Below are positions 1 through 11,048 of a stretch of DNA of 64,000 bases, in pieces; position 1 is the stretch's first letter; every line of letters starts with the position of its first letter. Position numbers and translations under genes: made by a program. The stretch lies in NCBI GenBank assembly GCA_036785705.1, contig JAWUZG010000160.1, positions 62,001-126,000 of the forward strand. The letters are read 5' to 3'. The notes under the pieces were generated by a model. The model was not told where the DNA came from. It did no database searches and saw nothing but the letters and a program-made list of their open reading frames with translations. This stretch comes from Acanthornis magna. Taxonomy: Eukaryota; Chordata; Aves; Passeriformes; Acanthizidae.

Positions 1-2591
1 GATGGTGGCATTGGCCACGGGCACTGCAGGGACAGAGATGGGGCTGAGGCTGGGGGAGGGGCTGGCATCTGGTGTGGGGGGAGAGGACTGTGCGTGGGAT
101 GACGGTGGGATGAGGGTGGGATGGGGATGCCGTTTTTGCGTTACCACATTCTCAAGGGTTCCTCTCCACTAGGACAGTGACATTCAATGTGGGGCTCTCA
201 GCCACACTGTCCCCGTCACTAACGCGGCACTGGTAGTGGCCGCTGTCCTTGTCCCCAACATGGCAGAGCTCCAGGGGGGACCTGTGCCCAGTGGTGTTCC
301 CGAGCCCCCCCGGTGCCAGGAGAAGGACAGGGGACCTGTCCCCGCGGTCACCGCGCAACTCAGCACCAGGCGGTCACCCAGTGCCACCTGTGCCCCGGGG
401 GACTTGCACCGACAGGGACAGCCCCGAGAGCGGGACCCCTGCGGGAGGGGACAGCGGGGCACAGTGAGGGACTCCGGGAGGATCTGATAGGGGTGGGGAG
501 ACCCCAGTGAAAGAGAAGAGGGCCCAGAGATGGGGGAGGGCTTGGAAAGGGAGCCCAGGGAAGGATGGGGGGGATTCAGGGAGGGGACAGCCGGAGAGGG
601 ATGGGGGGTGAGGGGATGGAATGAAAGATGAGGGGACTGGGGAGAAACGTGGGAAGAGATGAGCGGACCCAAGCAGTGATGGGGACACCGGGAAAGGTGT
701 CTAGGGGAGATGGGGGATTCCAGTCAGGTCTGGGGGACCCGGGGAGGCTGTCGGGGTTCCCGTGCCCATCCCCGCACTCACTGCGCACTGTGACGCGGAG
801 CCGGGCGCTGCTCTTCCGCACGGCCCCCCCCTCGGAGCGCACCTCGCAGCTGTAATTGCCCGAGTGGGACACCCCCACGGCGGGCACCAGGAGCTGCGGG
901 GACCCCTGCGGGCCCCCCACCCACTCCCCATCCCGGTAGAAGAGGTGCAGGAGGGTGGCTCGGGGCCGCAGGGGGCTGGGGGTGCTGAGGCAGCTCAGAT
1001 TCAGGGGGGACCCCCCGATGACCTCGGGGGGACCCTCCAGCACCGGCACCGAGAAGAGCTCTGGGAAGGAGATGGGGATGGGGTCTTTGATTGTGAGTCT
1101 GTTGGGGAGGGGCTGTGGGGGTGTCGGTGTTTTGGGATGCTCACCGTGCACTGTCACTCTCACCGGCTTCGACAGCTCCCATTGCAAGTTTTCCACCCAG
1201 CCCCCGCAGTGGTAGCTGCCTGTGTCGTTCAGCTGCAGGGGGGACAGGGACAGCTCGGTCCCATGGAGGGACCTCCGCAGATCCTTCCCGTCACGGTAGA
1301 AGCTTACGCCGGTGACAGAGTTGTTCCACCAGCCCCGGCAGCGCAGTGTCACGGTGTCCCCCTCCAGCAGCGCCCGCGCCGGCACCTGCAGCACCAACGG
1401 GCCTGTGGGACACGTGGGGACACATCACTCCGGGAGGGTCTCGATGGCAGCGGCAGCGCTCCAGGCGTCCCCGGTTCCAACACCGGGGTCCCCTCGCCCT
1501 AGGATGCTCTGGGATGTCCCCGTGTGTAGGGGACAGGCTCTCATCACACGAGGGTGGTGACCCAGGGAACAGAGCCCACCCAGAGCCCTAGGGGCCCCCG
1601 CGAGTGTCACGGTGGGGACACAAACCCCCCTCACCATTTACGACGCTCACGGGGCTGCTGAGCCCGGTGCCGGGTCTGTGACAGTGGTAGGTGCCACTCT
1701 CAGCGACAGTGAAGCAGTGAAGTCCCTTCTTTCTCCCCCAGCTACTCCCGTCCTTGTACCAGGTGGTGGCACCAGGTGTCCCCGAGCCCTGGCAGGTCAG
1801 TGTCACCTGGTCCCACGGCACCGCCGGTGTCCAGGGGGGCTCCACGAGGAGCTGGGTGGTCTCGGCACCTGTGGGTGACAGGGGACACCAGCCTGCCAGG
1901 GCCAGCGTGAGGCTGGGGACAGAGAGTGGGGACATGGCATCTGCCGAGGACTCACCAGTGAGGCTGAGGGTCTGTGCTGGAAGGGAGAAGGGACAGGGCT
2001 GGGTGGGGGTGGCCCCATGGGCACGTTTGAACCCGGGGCACGGGGTGTGGGGGCTGACCCCGAGCTGTCACTGTGTGGACCCCAGAGTGGCACGGATGTC
2101 TCGGGGATGGGGACAGTGCGGCCACCCCGTGCTCAGGCAGGACATAGGGACAGTGTGGACACTCTGGAAATGGGGACAGCACAGGCACCCCGTGCTGGCA
2201 CAGGTCACCCCCATCAGCCCCCCAGCACCTGTGTCCATAGCCCGACCCAAAGTTGCCCGTCCACTTGTCCCTGTCCCTTCGCCCCTGTGTCCCCCTGTCC
2301 CCACAGCTGCCCCAGCTCCATGGTGCCTCCCCACACCCGTGTCCCCCCATTATGGTCCCCATGATTCTGTCCCTCCTCTCCTGTCCCCAGGGCCAAACCA
2401 TGACCTTGGTCACCTCATGGAGTGGCTCTGCTGGCATAGGGACCTCAGGGGACCCCGTAACCCTCCTGTGCCCCCTCCCCACCGCTCTCTGCCTCACCAG
2501 GGCCCATCCCCGGGGTGTCAGGCCCGTGCCTGGGGCACTCACCCCACAGGAGCAGTGCCACCTTCCCAGCCATCCCGGTGTCCCCAGCCAT
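1..2591 (-). CDS. FCRL-like receptor G1, 3' end outside window; D4 exon disrupted
   Basis: Type I immune receptor of the Fc receptor-like family, expected at the surface of leukocytes. Exons on the minus strand: S1 2543-2591, S2 1956-1976 (21-bp leader mini-exon), D1 1635-1868, D2 1145-1402, D3 782-1060, D4 about 170-438, D5 beginning at 23 and leaving the window. The start is the first of two in-frame ATGs (MAGDTGMAGKVALLLW). D1 (ETTQLLVEPPWTPAV), D2 (PLVLQVPARALLEGD) and D3 (PVLEGPPEVIGGSPLNLSC) are open and resemble D1-D3 of mammalian FcR/FCRL proteins. D4 has a +1 frameshift giving a stop at 374-376, then a compensating -1 shift near 280, and its donor is altered (CTA-GTGGAG instead of CTGG-GTGAGC). 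Skipping D4 would keep the frame. It is the close paralogue of V at the right end. Tail type is not visible. Confidence 0.85.
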
Positions 2592-2652
2592 CTGGGCTAG
2601 CTGTCACATGCTGTTGAGGCCACCTGTGCCCTGGGTGGCGGCTCTCCGGATG

Positions 2653-2668
2653 AAGGGGAAGGAAGCGA
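2653..2668 (-). promoter_or_regulatory. PU.1/ETS-like GGAA-rich site upstream of G1
   Basis: AAGGGGAAGGAAGCGA lies about 60-75 bp before the G1 start codon. It has two GGAA cores. The same block sits at the same distance before all eight genes. PU.1/ETS sites drive TATA-less myeloid and B-cell Fc-receptor promoters, so a core-promoter role is inferred. Confidence 0.5.
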
Positions 2669-3280
2669 AGTCATCTCTTGACCTCACAAGTGGGTGGCGC
2701 ATGGTGGGGGCTGGGTGGGGACAGGCTGGCCACAAGCTGGGGACTTCATGGGTTTGGGTACCCGTGCATGGGTGTTCCTTGGGAATGGGGGTCCTGGGCT
2801 GTGGAGATCATGGGGAATGGCAATCCTGGGATGGGGCCCCAGGTAGGGGGGACACAAGGAATGGGGGTCCCGTGGTTGGGTTCCCAGGGCAATGGGGGTC
2901 GCAGTGATGGGCAGTGTCTGGGTGGGCACATGGGTCTCAGCTCCTTCACGGGGTGCCTCAAATATTGGGGTGGCTGAGGGCCCAGCGCTGTCCCCTCAGG
3001 TGGGTCAGGGCCTGGGGGGGTCACCCCAGGTGGATTCCAAGTGGCTTTAAGTCTGTGGCCCCTCCCCCACCCAGGGGCTTTTTCCGCTTTATCGCCATTT
3101 CTTTCCTTTTTTCCCTCAATTTCGGAACCCCACCGCATTTCCTGGCTTGACAATCCCAGGGAACACCGGAGCACAGAACGGCTTGGGGGGACCCCAGGGA
3201 GGGGAAAAGGGGGACTGGAGGTGCAGGGAGTGGTAGGGGGGCTGTGGGGGTTGGGGGTGTCTGGCTGTGCCCCCCAACAC

Positions 3281-3297
3281 TTTCACTTTCTCTTTCC
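3281..3297 (-). promoter_or_regulatory. IRF/ISRE-like box upstream of G1
   Basis: On the minus strand this reads GGAAAGAGAAAGTGAAA, matching the GAAANNGAAA interferon-response pattern. It is 690 bp upstream of the start codon, the same distance as in V. Region 2592-3450 otherwise holds promoter-like repeats shared with V and no recognisable exon. Confidence 0.5.
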
Positions 3298-3449
3298 TGC
3301 AGCAGAAGGAAGAGGCCATTTGTGCTGAGAGTCAGAGGGGTGGGGGGTGGGCTCTGTCCTGGGGGGGCACATCCAGAGGGCTCCTGTCCTGAGGGATGGC
3401 AGTTCAGGGGGGGCGTGTCCACACTTCTCCGTTCTTGGTCATCCCCAAG

Positions 3450-4080
3450 AGGATCTGAGCCGGGAAGAGCAGCTTGGGAATGGAGCCCCAGGCAGGAAGG
3501 AGCTCCCAAATTCCTCCTCCTTGCAGCCTGTGCCCATCCAAGGCTGGAGCCCAGCCATGGCACAGCCCCACTGCCCAGGGATGGCCATTGGCCAGCCCTG
3601 CTCTGGCCAGCCCCAGGGGACAGCCAGGACCTGAGGCTCCCAGCCACCCCCTTGGCTTTGATTCTCACAGCTTTAGAGCTGCTCCAAGGTGAGAATTGTG
3701 TGGGGGAAAATGGCCTGGCTGTGGTTTGCTCAGCCCTGCAAGAAGCACAAAAACCAATGGGAGCCCAAGCAGTGGCTCTGCGAGGGCCTGTGATGGTTTT
3801 GAGAGCAGGGCTGGCTGGAAACCCCCCCTGCAGGGGCAGCTGTGAGGGAAGCAGTCCAGAAATGCAGCAATTGATCATTTTGTCCCTCTGGCCAAGGGAC
3901 TGAGAGAGTCCCAAAACTCCTGCAAAGACGACAACAACAATCTGCTCAACAACCTGACCTGGACACTCCTCCTTCCTGTACAAAACCTGCAGCCCTTTGG
4001 AAGCTTCCAGAATGAATGTTTGTTTTCTGGATGTGGCCACCAGATGAGAGGGAAAAGTGTGGAAATATCGAGCAGTGGCT
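3450..4080 (-). repeat. Module U copy upstream of G1
   Basis: This ~0.6-kb block recurs before the receptor genes (14440-14960, 22990-23625, 57410-57955, 63675-64000 and copies in the second duplication unit), always in the same orientation relative to the gene. Read in gene sense it has a long stretch without stops (…KMINCCISGLLPSQ…, CASCRAEQTTARPF) preceded by a good pyrimidine tract and CAG. It matches no family I recognise. It may be a far-upstream promoter/5' exon module or simply part of the segmental duplication unit. Here it is the only U copy between the divergent genes G1 and X1. Confidence 0.6.
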
Positions 4081-5000
4081 GTCCACACGTGGATCCAGGG
4101 ATCAGGGGGTGAGAGCAGGAGCAGGGAGTGCCCAGGCAGGAGAATTCAGGGCAGGATGGAGTGGATTTTCCAGGGAATCAGACCCTGAGGGACACACAGG
4201 CATTTCCACAGATTGCTGTGCAGTGGTCCAAGGATGGACAGAGTTGTTCCCTTTTGGGAGTGGAATCCATGGGAAGTAAATCAAGTCTCAGGGTGGGAAT
4301 GAGAAAAATGGGAAGAGATCCTAAATATGAATGAAAGGAACAAGAGGGAGATGTCTTTACAAACAAAGTGTGAGGCCTGCTGGTAGATAGGGCCGGATAC
4401 TGATAGGTGAAAGAAGCAATGGGAGGAACCATAAATTCCATAGGAATTTCCATTAAGTGACACAGACTCACCCAAGGGCATGTTAAATCCCTGGACTCAG
4501 AGAAAAAGAACAGAGACACAAAGAAAACAAAGTGTGTGTGGGGGGAATGTACATTAGAAGGGGTTCTGTATTAGGTGATTCGGGAAGCCTATACCTCTTG
4601 AGTACCTCAGCCACTGGGAAAAGAAAAGGGAACCTACGGCCGTGAAATTAAGATAAAAAGAGGCTGTGTCCTCTAAGCAATTTGAGACACCCCATGGGAA
4701 ATGTCCATGTCCTCTCCCTTTATCCGTGAATAAATTTACAGGACTCCTCTGTCTCCTTTTTGGACATAAACCTCTAGTGTTTGTGGATTAATTTTCCTGA
4801 CATGGGCAAAGAAAAGCCTTCCCTGTGGGATGGGTTGCTGCCCAGCAGACGGGGAACAATGCCATGGACCTGTTGGACACTCAGGGACATTCCACACCCT
4901 GTATTATCCACAGGCAAACGCTGCTGTGGGATGCACCTACGGATGCTCCTCAAGGGAACCATAAGTCTCAGTTCTTTGTGATTTGTTTGTGTTTTCATTG
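4081..5000. repeat. Intergenic segment Q, interrupted by an LTR
   Basis: Sequence 4081-4331 and 4803-5000 matches, in inverted orientation, one continuous stretch at 22563-22985 (and 41749-42171). It directly adjoins module U in both places. It has no recognised coding content. The 470-bp interruption is the LTR at 4332-4802. Confidence 0.6.
4332..4802 (+). mobile_element. Solo LTR-like element (family B)
   Basis: The element begins TGAAAGGAA and ends CTGACA. It has a TATA-like GATAAAAAG near 4653 and an AATAAA polyadenylation signal at 4729-4734 about 70 bp before its end, the layout of a retroviral LTR. A related copy lies at 23789-24235 on the minus strand. The paralogous segment at 22563-22985 shows the uninterrupted (empty) site. 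A clean target-site duplication is not resolved. Confidence 0.65.
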
Positions 5001-5490
5001 TCAGCAAATCTTTCAGAGACCAACTATTAAAACAATCCTAAAAAACAGGCAATTTTATCATTATCAGCTTGCTTTTGGCTGAGTTTCTTTTTCTTTACTG
5101 GAAAAGAAATGGTGTGGGAAAAGCATTTCACCCTTATTCTATAGATGTATAATTTTGTGTGAACCACCTGGGAATGAGGAAATTCAACCAAAGTTAGCCT
5201 GGGAGTTACCATTGTCAGGGGCAGGTCGTGACAGGGCACCCCTGAATTTGGTGCACCCCAGAGGTCACAGTGCCCCACAGGGGACAGAGGGGCTGGTCAG
5301 GACCCACCCCCCCCCAGGACGAGGATTCCCCAGGACATGGGAACTGCAGAGCAAGGACCCCCCAGGACAAGACCCAGGCATCACCACACCAGAGGAGTCC
5401 TTTGCCTCCAGGGCAGGGCCCCTCTGGATGTGCCCCCCAGGACAGAACCCACCTCCCCTACCCCCGTCTGACTCTCAGCGTAAATGGAGA
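5001..5490. other. Intergenic stretch without recognised gene
   Basis: 5001-5180 is unusually AT-rich for this window and has no feature I can name. 5181-5490 is GC-rich sequence shared with the upstream regions of Z and X2/Y (runs of CCAGGACAGGACCCC) and leads into the IRF-like box. Confidence 0.4.
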
Positions 5491-5510
5491 GGAAAGAGAA
5501 AGTGAAAGTG
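5491..5510 (+). promoter_or_regulatory. IRF/ISRE-like box upstream of X1
   Basis: GGAAAGAGAAAGTGAAAGTG, a match to GAAANNGAAANN, lies 953 bp before the X1 start codon. A purine-rich A-tract block follows at about 5650-5700 and recurs in the other plus-strand genes. Interferon/IRF control is inferred. Confidence 0.5.
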
Positions 5511-6387
5511 GTGGGGGAAGCACAGCCCAAGAGCCCTATCCCCCACAGGCCGCCTTTTACCCCTCCCTGGCGTCCCCAACCCGATTCCTGCTCAGGTGCT
5601 CCCTGGGATTGCTGAGTCAGGAAATGAAGGGTGAGAGGGGGTGGTGTGGAAGTAAGGAAAATAGGGAAAAAATAGAAATAAAAAGAGGAAAAAGCCCAGG
5701 GGTGTGTGGGGCACAGACCCAGAGCCTCCCAGGACCAGCCTCAGGTGCCCCCCAGGCTATGAGCACCCTGTGGGGGCTGTGCTGGGCCCTGAGTCACCCC
5801 AAAATCTGAGGTACCCTGTGAAGAAGCTGTGACCCACGTGCCCACCCAAACACTGCCCATCCCTGGGACCCCAATTCCTCTGGGAACCCAACCATGTGTA
5901 CCCCATTCCCTTGGGAACCAAACCATGGGACCCCCATGCCAGGAATGCCATTGCCCAGGATCCCTTTTCCCTTCATCCCATCCCATGGGCCCCCCCTTCC
6001 CCCAATACCCCTATTCCTGAAGGTCCCCTTTCTACACCCCACACCCCCAACGCTGAAACCCACATTCCATGACCCCAAATCCCTGGGAACCATGTTTCTC
6101 CAGGACCCTCATCCCTGGAATCCCCGAAGCCTGGGGACCTTGATTGCCCTGACCTCCATCCCGTGACTGCCCTTCCTCTAGACCCCAGTTCCTCCGGACC
6201 CCAATTCTCCTGGACACCCATCCTTGGCTCCCCACGTGCCCTGAGCCCCCCACTCCTGGGAACACATCACCCACCATGTCCCCAGACCATCCCACAACGT
6301 CCCCAGCCTGTCCCCTGCTGTGTTTCCACCCTGCCCCCACCCTGCCCCAACCAAGGTCCACCTACACATGCGGATGAAACGTGACCT

Positions 6388-6402
6388 CGCTTCCTTCCCT
6401 TT
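6388..6402 (+). promoter_or_regulatory. PU.1/ETS-like site upstream of X1
   Basis: CGCTTCCTTCCCTTT (complement carries two GGAA cores) lies about 60-75 bp upstream of the start codon. It is followed by a CAGCAGCGTGTGACAGCC block conserved in most copies. No TATA box is evident. Confidence 0.45.
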
Positions 6403-6462
6403 GGTCCCAAGAGCTGCCACCTGGGGACAGGTGGCCCCAGCAGCGTGTGACAGCCAGCCGGG

Positions 6463-9400
6463 ATGGCCAGGGACAGCGGGATGGCCAGGAAGGTGGTGCT
6501 GCTCCTGTGGGGTGAGTGTCCCATGGATGGGCCCTGGTGAGGCAGAGAGCGGTGGGGAGGGGCACAGGGGGGCTGCGCGGTCCCCTGAGTTCCCCAATGC
6601 CAGCAGAGCCTTTCCATGGGGGTGGACCCTTCTGGTGTGATCAGAGTCATGGCGTGGCTGTGGGGACAGGAACAGGAGGACAGGAGTAGGGGAACTGGGA
6701 TGTGAGAAGATGAACAGGGGAACTGAGATGCAGGGACAAGGATGTGGCAAAAGGAACCTTGGGGCTGGGGCAGCTGTGGGGACAGGGACAGGGAGACAGG
6801 GATGTAGGGACAGGGACAAGGGGACAAGCATGTTAAGGATGGGCCATGGGGACAGGTACCACTGGAATGGGATCATGACCACAGGCCATGGGGATGTGGT
6901 CATGGGGACACATGCTGTGGGGCTGGTGGAGGTAACGTGTGCCAGCATGGTGGTGTCACCATGCCTGGGGTGTCCACACTGTCCCCATGTCCTGCTCGAG
7001 CCTGGGGTGTCCGAGGTGTCCCTGTCCTCAAGACCTCTGTGCTAAACCGGTGTCCCCATGGGGACAGTTTGGGGACAGACCCCACATCCCATGCCCCAGG
7101 TGCTGCTGTCCCCACAGAACCACCCCAACCAGACCCTCTCCCTTCTCTCTTCCAGCCCAAACCCTCGGCCTCGCTGGTGAGTCCTCAGGGGGATGCCATG
7201 TTCCTGCCCTGCTGTCCCCAGCCCCATGGTGGCCCTGGCAGGCTGGTGTCCCCTGTCACCTGCAGGTGCCCAGACCACCCAGCTCCTCGTGGAGCCCCCC
7301 TGGACACCAGCGGTGCTGTGGGACCGGGTGACACTGACCTGCCAGGGCTCGAGGACACCTGGTGCCACCACGTGGTACAAGGACGGGCAGCTCTGGTGAA
7401 AGGAAGGACGTGACCCCCTCACTGTCACTGAGACTGGCACCTACAACTGTCAAACACCCAGTTCTGGGCTCAGCTCCACTGTGACAGTCTTAAATGGTGA
7501 GGGGGGATCTTGAATTATCAGGGTGGCCCCCGATCAGTCTGGGTGGGCTCCACTCCGTGGGTGGCCCCACACCCTTTGTGCAGCAAGAGTCCCTCCCCTG
7601 CACATGGGGACATCACAGTGCACCCCAGTGCATCCCAGTGCATCCCAGTGTCATGGGACCACTGTGGTGCCCCCAGTGATGTGGAGTTGCCCTTAGTGTC
7701 TCTGGGGTCTCCCGTGCAATGGAAACTCTCCCCAGTGATCTCCAGTGCCATGGGGTCCACCTCGGATCTGTCTTAGCGTTGTCAGTGTGACAGGACCTCC
7801 CTGTCCCACAGACCAGCTGGTGCTGCAGGTGCCAGCACAGGTGCTGCTGGAGGGGGACACGGTGACACTGCACTGCCGGGTCAGGAAGGACACACCGGAC
7901 ACCAGGGTGCGATTTTACCGTGGGGAGAAGGATCTGGGGGGGTCCGTCAAGAAGGCCGAGCTGTCCCTGTCACCCCTGAAGGTGCACCACAGTGGCTGCT
8001 ACACCTGCGGGGGCTTGGTGGGCTCGGGAATCTCATCGTGGCATAATTCAGCTCCAGTGACAGTGACCGTGCACGGTGAGCACCCCCACAGCCTGCACCC
8101 GATACCCCGACACCGGGATACCTCACAGATTCACACCCCCAAAGCCCCTTCCCAGCAGACTCAGAGTCACAGTCCCCACCTCCCATCTCTTCCCAGAGCT
8201 CTTCACGGTGCCGGTGCTGGAGGGTCCCCCCGAGCCCACCGAGGGCTCCCCCCTGAATCTCAGCTGCCTCAGCACCCCCAGCCCCCTGCGGCCCCGAGCC
8301 CCCCTCCTGCACCTCTTCTACCGCGACGGGCAGTTGGTGGGGGGCCCGCAGGGGTCCCCGCAGCTCCTGGTGCCCGCCGTGGGGGTGTCCCACTCGGGCG
8401 ACTACAGCTGCGAGGTGCGCTCCGAGTGGGGGGCCGTGCGGAAGAGCAGCGCCCGGCTCCGCGTCACGGTGCGCAGTGAGTGCGGGGATGGGCACGGGAG
8501 CCCCGACAGCCTGCCCGGGTCCCCCATGCCTTCTCAACACTCTCTCTGTGTCTTTCCATCCCTTCCCAGGTCCCTCCCTGATCCCTGCATCCCTCATCAG
8601 GTCCCCTCATTCCACCCTAAGTACGCCTTTCCCTCTCTTAGGTCCCTCCATTATCCAAGTTCCCACCATCCCCTCTCTGTGACCCCAAAACCTTCCCTGC
8701 AGTCCCCTCCAACCCTCTCCATGTCCCCCTTCCTTGAATTTCCCATCCTTCCCTGGGGTCCCTTCCATCCCTTTCCAAGCCTCTCCTGCATCTCTGGGTC
8801 CCTTTCTTCCTCACTGACATCCCCCCACCCCTCTCTGATCCTCCCCCTCCCTGAGTCCTTCACTGCTCCCTGGTGTCCCCAACCCCTCCCGGGTTCCCAA
8901 TTCCCCTCATGTCCCCCCACAGGGGTCCCAGTCTCAGGGGTGTCCCTGTCAGCACAGCCCCCCGGGGGACAGGTGGCACTGGGTGACCGCCTGGTGCTGA
9001 GCTGCACGGTGGCTGCGGGGAAAGGTCCCCTGTCCTTCTCCTGGCACTGGGAAGGCTTGGGGGCACCACTGGGCCCCGGCCCCCGCCTGGAGCTATGCCA
9101 CGTTGGGGATGAGGACAGCGGCCACTACCAGTGCCGGGTCAGCAATGGGGACAGCGTGGCTGAGAGCCCCACACTGAATGTCACTGTCCTGGGTGGGCAG
9201 GACCCCCGGGCTGGGGGTGACCCCCCCACAGCATCCCCAATTCCACACATTCACATCCAACCTCGTCTCCCTGACACCATCCCCAACCCACCCCAGGTCA
9301 CAGCCCCCACCACTGGGAGTCACATTCCTGACTTAATGGGACTGTCTGGGTTCCGATATCGCCACCCAGGACATGCTACCCATGAGTCCCTCATCCCCCC

Positions 9401-11048
9401 TGTCACATCCCCCACCCCACATCAAGTCAAAGTCACCATCCTGAGCGTGACCCTCTCAGGAGAGTCATACACCTGGGATTGGGGTGATGCCCCCCACGAT
9501 ATGCCTCATCCAGCCGATCACATCCCACCCACACCATTCCACACCCCCCACCAGGTGACGATGACCATTACCCTTGGGCATGGTCCTGGGTGAATGGGAC
9601 CCTCAGGCTTGTGGTCACCCCATTCACAGTATCCCGCATCTCACCCTCACCTCACCCTCATCCCATCGTCATCCCATCTGTCACATGCCCTCATCCCACA
9701 CAGGTGAGGATCCCCACCACCATGGGTCACAGTCACAGGTGAAGGGGACCCTCTGTGTCCAGATGCCACCATGCACAGACTCCCTCATCCCACCCATGCC
9801 ATCCTCATCCCACCCATCCTACCATCATCCCACCACACAGCAGGTGCCAGCCCCTGCCCCCAAACCCTCAGCCCTGTCTCTGTCCCCACAGTGCCCGTGG
9901 CCAATGCCACCATCACCCCTGGCCCCCCGGCACACCAGGTGCGCCCAGGTGACCCCGTGACACTGCAATGCTCGGTGCAGGTGGGCTCAGCACCTGTCAC
10001 CTTCACTTGGCTGCGCGATGGGCAGGAGGTGGCCCAGGGTCCCCTCCTGGAGCTTGGGGATGTCGACGTGGGACATTCGGGCACCTACCAGTGCGTGGCC
10101 ACCAACCAGCTGGACAGGCACCGCGTGTTCCGGGCGCTCAGCCCAGAGCTGGCCCTGGAGGTGACACCACGGGAACACAGGAGCACAGGTGGGGTGACAT
10201 TTTATCACTGGGGTTGCAGGTCGCCCACAGTGACAGGAGACCCCAATGTGTCCCCCTTTGTCAACAGCAGTGACTGCAGGGGTTGCCGGGTCCCTCCTGT
10301 TCTTGGTCCTTCTCGTGGCTGTAGTTGTCGGCTGGCACCGGTGCAATGGTATATGTGGGTGACAATGGGGGTGACAGGGGCCCTGGGGAGTTGGGAAGGT
10401 CCCTAAAATTTGGGAGCAATGGGCAGAACCCACAGCTCCTTACTTGGGGGACGCTGAGCCCCTTGTGACTTTTCTCAGTGTCCTCCAGGATTTGGGGAGG
10501 TGTTGGAGGGTCATGCAGGGAGGTTGGGGCTTCTTTCAGAGATCCTGGGAGACTTTGGAGGGTTCCCCCGATGAGTTTGTCATTCTGGGGGCTCAGGGAT
10601 TGTTGAGGGGCTCTGAGGGGAATTGAGGGTTCAGTGGGGTTTCAGGATTCCTGAGTGTGGTCATGGCCTCTGGGACCCCACAGTCACCCCCACCTCTTTC
10701 CTTTGCAGCCACCAGGAAGCACCAGGAAAGGTGAGTGGGGGGCTCCAAACATGACCTCCCTTTTACCCCAACCCCCAAGATCTCCCATCCCATCCCACAC
10801 ATCCCTTATCCCCACAGGACACCCCCAGAGCCCCCAACACCCCCAGAGGAAGGGGCAGCGATGTACACCCACATCGTGAGCACCAAGCGGACAGGGCGTG
10901 AGTACAGGGTGGGACAGAGTCATGTCACCCATGAGTGTCACACCTCAAGTGGATCCCACAGCCAGTGTCTCTTGCAGTGTCCCCTCGTGCCGCCAAACCC
11001 CAGGATGCCCAGGTGACCTACACAGAGCTGTCAGGAACCCATGGGTGA
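6463..11048 (+). CDS. FCRL-like inhibitory receptor X1 with one in-frame stop in D1
   Basis: Predicted five-Ig, ITIM-bearing receptor. Exons: S1 6463-6511, S2 7156-7176, D1 7266-7496, D2 7812-8075, D3 8197-8475, D4 8923-9192, D5 9892-10188, TM 10268-10348, tail 10709-10730, 10818-10897, 10978-11048. The sum is 1665 bp, exactly 555 codons, which supports the model. The TM (AGVAGSLLFLVLLVAVVVGW) has no charged residue. The tail carries AMYTHIV (imperfect ITIM) and VTYTEL (canonical ITIM), implying SHP-type phosphatase recruitment. The only lesion is TGA at 7397-7399 in D1, where the paralogue W has a TGG codon. Skipping D1 would leave 478 codons in frame. The TM acceptor is a CAGCAG tandem, and donors after D4 (GTGGGC) and TM (GTATAT) are weak variants. 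It is either a recent pseudogene or a D1-skipped receptor. Confidence 0.85.

Noticed and set aside
374..376. Treating the G1 D4 stop as proof that the whole gene is dead
   Set aside because: D4 is phase-symmetric with a damaged donor shared with V. Skipping keeps the frame, so the gene-level conclusion is left open.
3021..4088. 355-codon minus-strand open frame
   Set aside because: It runs across promoter repeats and module U with no known domain. It is kept only as an observation about module U, not as a gene.
7193..7399. Alternative start ATG in the intron before D1 (MPCSCPAVPSPMVALAGW…)
   Set aside because: The 89-bp intron happens to be open, but S1 plus the 21-bp S2 exon with proper splice sites is the known FcR-family arrangement.
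8076..9593. 505-codon plus-strand open frame in X1
   Set aside because: It contains D3 and D4 but also the introns between and after them. Splice sites and homology show separate exons.
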